Shown: positions 5,836-8,713 of the stretch, piece by piece
Layout: every line of letters starts with the position of its first letter
How positions within the stretch are numbered: position 1 is the first letter of the stretch
NCBI GenBank assembly: GCA_944391355.1
Contig: CALXTG010000033.1
Coordinates: forward strand, 1 to 8,713
Source of the DNA: an uncultured Alphaproteobacteria bacterium
GTDB lineage: Bacteria > Pseudomonadota > Alphaproteobacteria > RF32 > CAG-239
Length of the DNA: 8,713 nucleotides
Reading direction: 5' to 3'
Notes under the pieces: generated by a model
Told to the model about the DNA's origin: nothing
The model's database searches: none
The model's input: only the letters and a program-made list of their open reading frames with translations
Program-made: the position numbers and the translations under genes

Positions 5836-8136
5836 ATGTTTAACAATAATACCGATCCCTTCCGCGTTAAAATTCTGATGATTTACGAGGAAGTACCCGG
5901 AAACACTGCGGTCGCCCGGGCGATTAAGGCGCTGCGCAGCGATCTGGAAGCTGACGATGTCAAGGTTATTGTATCCGAAAGCTTTGCCGACGGAGAAGCG
6001 GTAATCAAATCCGACCCGGCAATCCAATGCGTTTTGCTGAAGGTTGAAGAAAAAGACAACCAATGCTGCAACAAGGCTTTGAAGGTGCTTGACGTTATCC
6101 GCAGCCGCAATCACAATCTGCCGGTCTTCTTGATGGCCGGCCGCCGCGATGCTTCCGAAGTTCCGGTTGATATTCTTGACAAAGTCAATGATTTTATCTG
6201 GATTCTGGAAGACACCACCGATTTTATCAGCGGCCGGATTATGGCCGCGGTTGAACATTACCGCGAATTTGTTCTGCCGCCGATGTTCAAGGCTCTGGCC
6301 GCTTTTGCCAAAGTCCACGAATATTCCTGGCATACCCCCGGACATACCGGCGGGACGGCATTTTTAAAATCGACGGCCGGACGGGCTTTTTTCAATTTCT
6401 TTAACGAAGAAGTTTTCCGTTCCGACTTGTCAATTTCGGTCGGCGAGCTCGGGTCATTGCTGGATCATTCCGGCCCGATTGGCGAAAGCGAAAAATATAT
6501 TGCCGGTGTTTTCGGCGCCGATCGCAGTTATACCGTAACCAACGGTTCATCCACTTCTAACCGCGTCATTTTAATGGCCAGCGTCACCCGTAATCAGATA
6601 GCCCTGTGCGACCGCAACTGCCATAAGTCCGTCGAGCATGCCATCACCATGTCGGGGGCGGTTCCGGTCTATCTGGTTCCTTCTCGTAACCAATATGGCA
6701 TTATCGGGCCGATTCTGCCCGACAAACTGACCGCGGAAGCCGTTAAAAAGTCTGTTGCCGACAATCGTTTGGCAGCCGATCACTCTGACGGAAAACCGGT
6801 TCATGCCATTATCACTAACTCTACCTATGACGGTTTGTGCTATAATGTTAAAAGAGTAAAGGAGCTGCTCGGGCAGAGCGTTGACCGTCTGCATTTTGAC
6901 GAAGCCTGGTACGGTTATGCCCGCTTTAACCCGTTATATCGCGATCGTTATGCGATGAGCGGCAATCCGGCCGACTATGACCGCAATGACCCGACAATCT
7001 TTGCCACCCAGTCAACGCATAAACTGCTGGCCGCTTTTTCGCAGGCTTCGATGATTCATATCCGCGAAGGCCGCAATCCGATAGACCACAAACGCTTTAA
7101 CGAAGCTTTCATGATGCATGCGTCGACTTCGCCTTTCTATCCGATTATTGCTTCCAACGATATCAGCGCCGCGATGATGGAAGGCGAGGGCGGCAAGGCT
7201 CTGACCGATGATGCGATTGACGAAGCGGTATCTTTCCGCAAAACCGTCGCCCGTATTAATGCCGAATACCGCAGTAAGGGCGATTGGTTCTTCAATGTTT
7301 GGCAGCCGGATTATATTTATGATGATGAAAGCGGTAAAAAGATTCCGTTTGCCGATGCTTCCGAACAGCAGCTGACGACGGATCCCGGCTGTTGGCTGTT
7401 GCGCCCCGGTGACAAATGGCATGGTTTCGGCGATATTGAAGACGGCTATTGTATGCTTGACCCGATTAAGGTTTCGGTAACCACGCCCGGCGTTGCCGAT
7501 AACGGCGATCTGGAGGAATGGGGAATTCCCGCCGCCGTTTTGACTTCATATCTTGACGGTAAGGGAATTGTCGTTGAAAAAACCACCGATTTTACGATTC
7601 TGTTCCTGTTCTCGATCGGGGTCACCAAAGGAAAATGGGGAACTTTGCTCAATGCGCTGTTTGAATTTAAAAACGACTATGACAACAATACGCCGCTGAG
7701 CAGAATCATGCCTGCTTTGGTAAAAGAACACGAAGACCGTTACCGGAAGATGGGCTTGAAAGATTTGTCCGACGAAATGTATAAGACAATGAAAGAGCTA
7801 GGAACCACCAAAGCTCTGTCCGCCGGCTTCTCAGTTTTGCCGCAGCCCGATTTAACTCCGGTCGAAGCTTATGAACAGCTGGTTAAGAATAATATAGAAT
7901 CTCTGAAGCTTGATGAAATGCCAGGCCGAACCGTGGCGACCGGCGTTGTGCCTTATCCGCCGGGAATTCCGCTGCTGATGCCCGGTGAAAATGCCGGTCC
8001 GGCCGACGGCCCGCTGCTCGGATATCTGAAGGCTCTGGAAGCTTTTGACAGGAAATTTCCCGGTTTCACCCATGATACCCACGGTGTCGAAGTCGACAAT
8101 GAGCAGAATTATACGATTATGTGCATAAAAAAATAA
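5836..8136 (+). CDS. adiA: AdiA-like PLP-dependent arginine decarboxylase
   Basis: This cytoplasmic enzyme converts arginine to agmatine and CO2, consuming a proton. Its 766 residues are slightly more than E. coli AdiA (about 755). An N-terminal wing domain (about 12-140) is followed by the PLP fold (about 160-590) and a C-terminal domain (about 600-760). PLP-site features are GSSTSN (237-242, phosphate), DRNCHKS with His263 stacking on the ring, Asp355 in HFDEAWYGYARFNP, and the Schiff-base Lys396 in QSTHKLL, matching AdiA Lys386. The FDEAWYGYARFNP segment, the FADAS...LTT insertion at about 505-515 and TTDFTILFLFSIGVTKGKWGTL favour arginine over lysine decarboxylase. Some segments, such as SISVGELGSLLDH and EAFMMHASTSP, resemble the lysine enzymes. 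A GGGGGA ribosome site seven bases before the ATG supports the start. It forms an operon with adiC. The fold family is certain and arginine specificity likely. Confidence 0.9.
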   Translation: MFNNNTDPFRVKILMIYEEVPGNTAVARAIKALRSDLEADDVKVIVSESFADGEAVIKSDPAIQCVLLKVEEKDNQCCNKALKVLDVIRSRNHNLPVFLMAGRRDASEVPVDILDKVNDFIWILEDTTDFISGRIMAAVEHYREFVLPPMFKALAAFAKVHEYSWHTPGHTGGTAFLKSTAGRAFFNFFNEEVFRSDLSISVGELGSLLDHSGPIGESEKYIAGVFGADRSYTVTNGSSTSNRVILMASVTRNQIALCDRNCHKSVEHAITMSGAVPVYLVPSRNQYGIIGPILPDKLTAEAVKKSVADNRLAADHSDGKPVHAIITNSTYDGLCYNVKRVKELLGQSVDRLHFDEAWYGYARFNPLYRDRYAMSGNPADYDRNDPTIFATQSTHKLLAAFSQASMIHIREGRNPIDHKRFNEAFMMHASTSPFYPIIASNDISAAMMEGEGGKALTDDAIDEAVSFRKTVARINAEYRSKGDWFFNVWQPDYIYDDESGKKIPFADASEQQLTTDPGCWLLRPGDKWHGFGDIEDGYCMLDPIKVSVTTPGVADNGDLEEWGIPAAVLTSYLDGKGIVVEKTTDFTILFLFSIGVTKGKWGTLLNALFEFKNDYDNNTPLSRIMPALVKEHEDRYRKMGLKDLSDEMYKTMKELGTTKALSAGFSVLPQPDLTPVEAYEQLVKNNIESLKLDEMPGRTVATGVVPYPPGIPLLMPGENAGPADGPLLGYLKALEAFDRKFPGFTHDTHGVEVDNEQNYTIMCIKK

Positions 8137-8153
8137 AAGAAAAAACATAAAGC

Positions 8154-8186
8154 CCTCCCGGCTGTAATTCCGGGAGGACTTTTTTT
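8154..8186 (+). terminator. Rho-independent terminator of adiC-adiA
   Basis: An eight-pair stem CCTCCCGG/CCGGGAGG (8154-8161 and 8170-8177) with an eight-base loop is followed by ACT and a run of seven T (8180-8186). It lies 17 bases after the adiA stop. The T run reaches the stop codon of the convergent hydrolase gene. An A-rich stretch before the stem may let it also work on the other strand. Confidence 0.9.
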
Positions 8187-8713
8187 ATTTTTCGTTCCTT
8201 ATCGATTCGTAGATTTTTTCCCAGCCCCGGTTATGAGAAGCGCCGGGAACGACAATAACCTTTTGCTGTCCGGCAAAATCCTCAATCAACCGCGGCGGCA
8301 TCACCTTATCGGCGTTGCCGGCATAATGAAGCTGCGGAATTTGTGCAAATTGCTTCCGATAACTTTCCAGATTCATCGATTCGTTCAGCGGCGGCAGCCG
8401 ATGATGCTGTGTCCAGGCCAGATGGTCGAGGTTTCCGGCAATGGTGATAATTTTCTTGACTTTCAGCCCCGGTTTGGCCGCAGCAATCAGACCGGCAACC
8501 TGCGCGCCTCCCGAAAAGCCGATTAGGATAACCTCTTGATCTCCGGCAATTTGTTTCACCGCCTCGTATTCGGCATTGATGATTTCCGGAGCAAACCGGG
8601 CTGTCGTCCAGTGTCGCTGCGTGCAGACCGGGCTTCTGACATATTGGCAGGGACGCGCCAAATATACGACATTCGGGTTTTTGTCGCCGAAAGCAATTTC
8701 CCGTAACAGCCTG
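8185..8713 (-). CDS. Alpha/beta hydrolase, partial (5' end beyond right edge)
   Basis: The 3' part of a serine hydrolase of unknown substrate. The minus-strand frame stays open to the window edge, so the true start lies outside; an internal TTG at 8661 falls inside the conserved segment VVYLARPCQYV and is not the start. About 176 residues are visible. Landmarks are the ARPCQYV and CTQRHWTTARFAPEI segments, the nucleophile elbow GFSGG with its Ser codon at 8512-8514, a conserved TIAGNLDHLAWTQHH segment, the likely acid Asp in GNADKVMPP and the likely catalytic His in PGASHNRGW. The full triad is therefore present. Relatives I recall are annotated as alpha/beta hydrolases or putative lipoproteins of Proteobacteria, but whether this one is exported cannot be seen. 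It converges on adiA, and its stop overlaps the end of the adi terminator. No functional link to adiCA is implied. Confidence 0.82.
   Translation of the reverse strand, partial: RLLREIAFGDKNPNVVYLARPCQYVRSPVCTQRHWTTARFAPEIINAEYEAVKQIAGDQEVILIGFSGGAQVAGLIAAAKPGLKVKKIITIAGNLDHLAWTQHHRLPPLNESMNLESYRKQFAQIPQLHYAGNADKVMPPRLIEDFAGQQKVIVVPGASHNRGWEKIYESIRNEK

Noticed and set aside
5833..6345. A 170-residue minus-strand frame across the 5' end of adiA
   Set aside because: It is antisense to the conserved wing domain, starts inside the PLP domain coding region and has no recognisable domain.
5836..8136. Identification as lysine (CadA/LdcC) or ornithine (SpeF) decarboxylase
   Set aside because: The FDEAWYGYARFNP motif, the FADA...LTT insertion, the length and the AdiC-type neighbour all favour arginine decarboxylase.
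8659..8661. TTG as start of the alpha/beta hydrolase
   Set aside because: The frame stays open to the window edge and the conserved VVYLARPCQYV segment spans this codon, so the gene is cut by the edge.
1..8713. CRISPR arrays, tRNA or rRNA genes, insertion sequences
   Set aside because: No regularly spaced repeats, transposase frames or terminal inverted repeats, and no cloverleaf-like segments were seen. Spacers are short and explained by promoters and terminators.

Overview
The window looks like ordinary chromosome from a Gram-negative proteobacterium, roughly half G+C by eye. The evidence is a complete YgiW-QseB-QseC set, exported and inner-membrane proteins, and an AdiC/AdiA arginine acid-resistance pair. 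The genus cannot be fixed from this sequence. These gene families are best known from Gammaproteobacteria but also occur in other host-associated Proteobacteria. I saw no mobile elements, tRNA or rRNA genes, CRISPR arrays or phage genes.

Layout from left to right. (1) Positions 1-2089, all minus strand, hold an operon transcribed ygiW -> qseB -> qseC. It encodes a periplasmic OB-fold stress protein, an OmpR-family response regulator and a sensor kinase. The kinase runs off the left edge. (2) Positions 2090-2269 are a divergent control region with an exact CTTAAG-N5-CTTAAG repeat, the kind of site bound by QseB/PmrA-type regulators. (3) Positions 2270-2800 (plus) encode a six-helix HdeD/DUF308 membrane protein. 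(4) A compact hairpin at 2825-2848 looks like a bidirectional terminator, shared with the next gene. (5) Positions 2870-4177 (minus) encode a CNNM/CBS/CorC-type membrane protein. (6) Positions 4178-4350 are a second divergent spacer. (7) Positions 4351-8136 (plus) hold a two-gene unit, an AdiC-like antiporter followed 15 bases later by an AdiA-like arginine decarboxylase, closed by a terminator at 8154-8186. (8) Positions 8185-8713 (minus, convergent) hold the 3' part of an alpha/beta hydrolase cut by the right edge.

The best-supported module is acid resistance. AdiA would consume a cytoplasmic proton while turning arginine into agmatine plus CO2, and AdiC would exchange agmatine for external arginine. 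An HdeD-like protein (a family including an acid-resistance factor), YgiW and QseBC lie nearby, so the segment can be read as an acid and envelope stress neighbourhood. Common regulation is directly suggested only for the ygiW-qseBC/hdeD-like divergent pair. No box of that type was seen before adiC.

I did not find a clearly undescribed system. The points most worth following are the QseB/PmrA-type operator, a likely extra C-terminal membrane helix in the AdiC homologue, changes in its predicted guanidinium pocket, and the acidic and EYRDE motifs in the QseC sensor domain.
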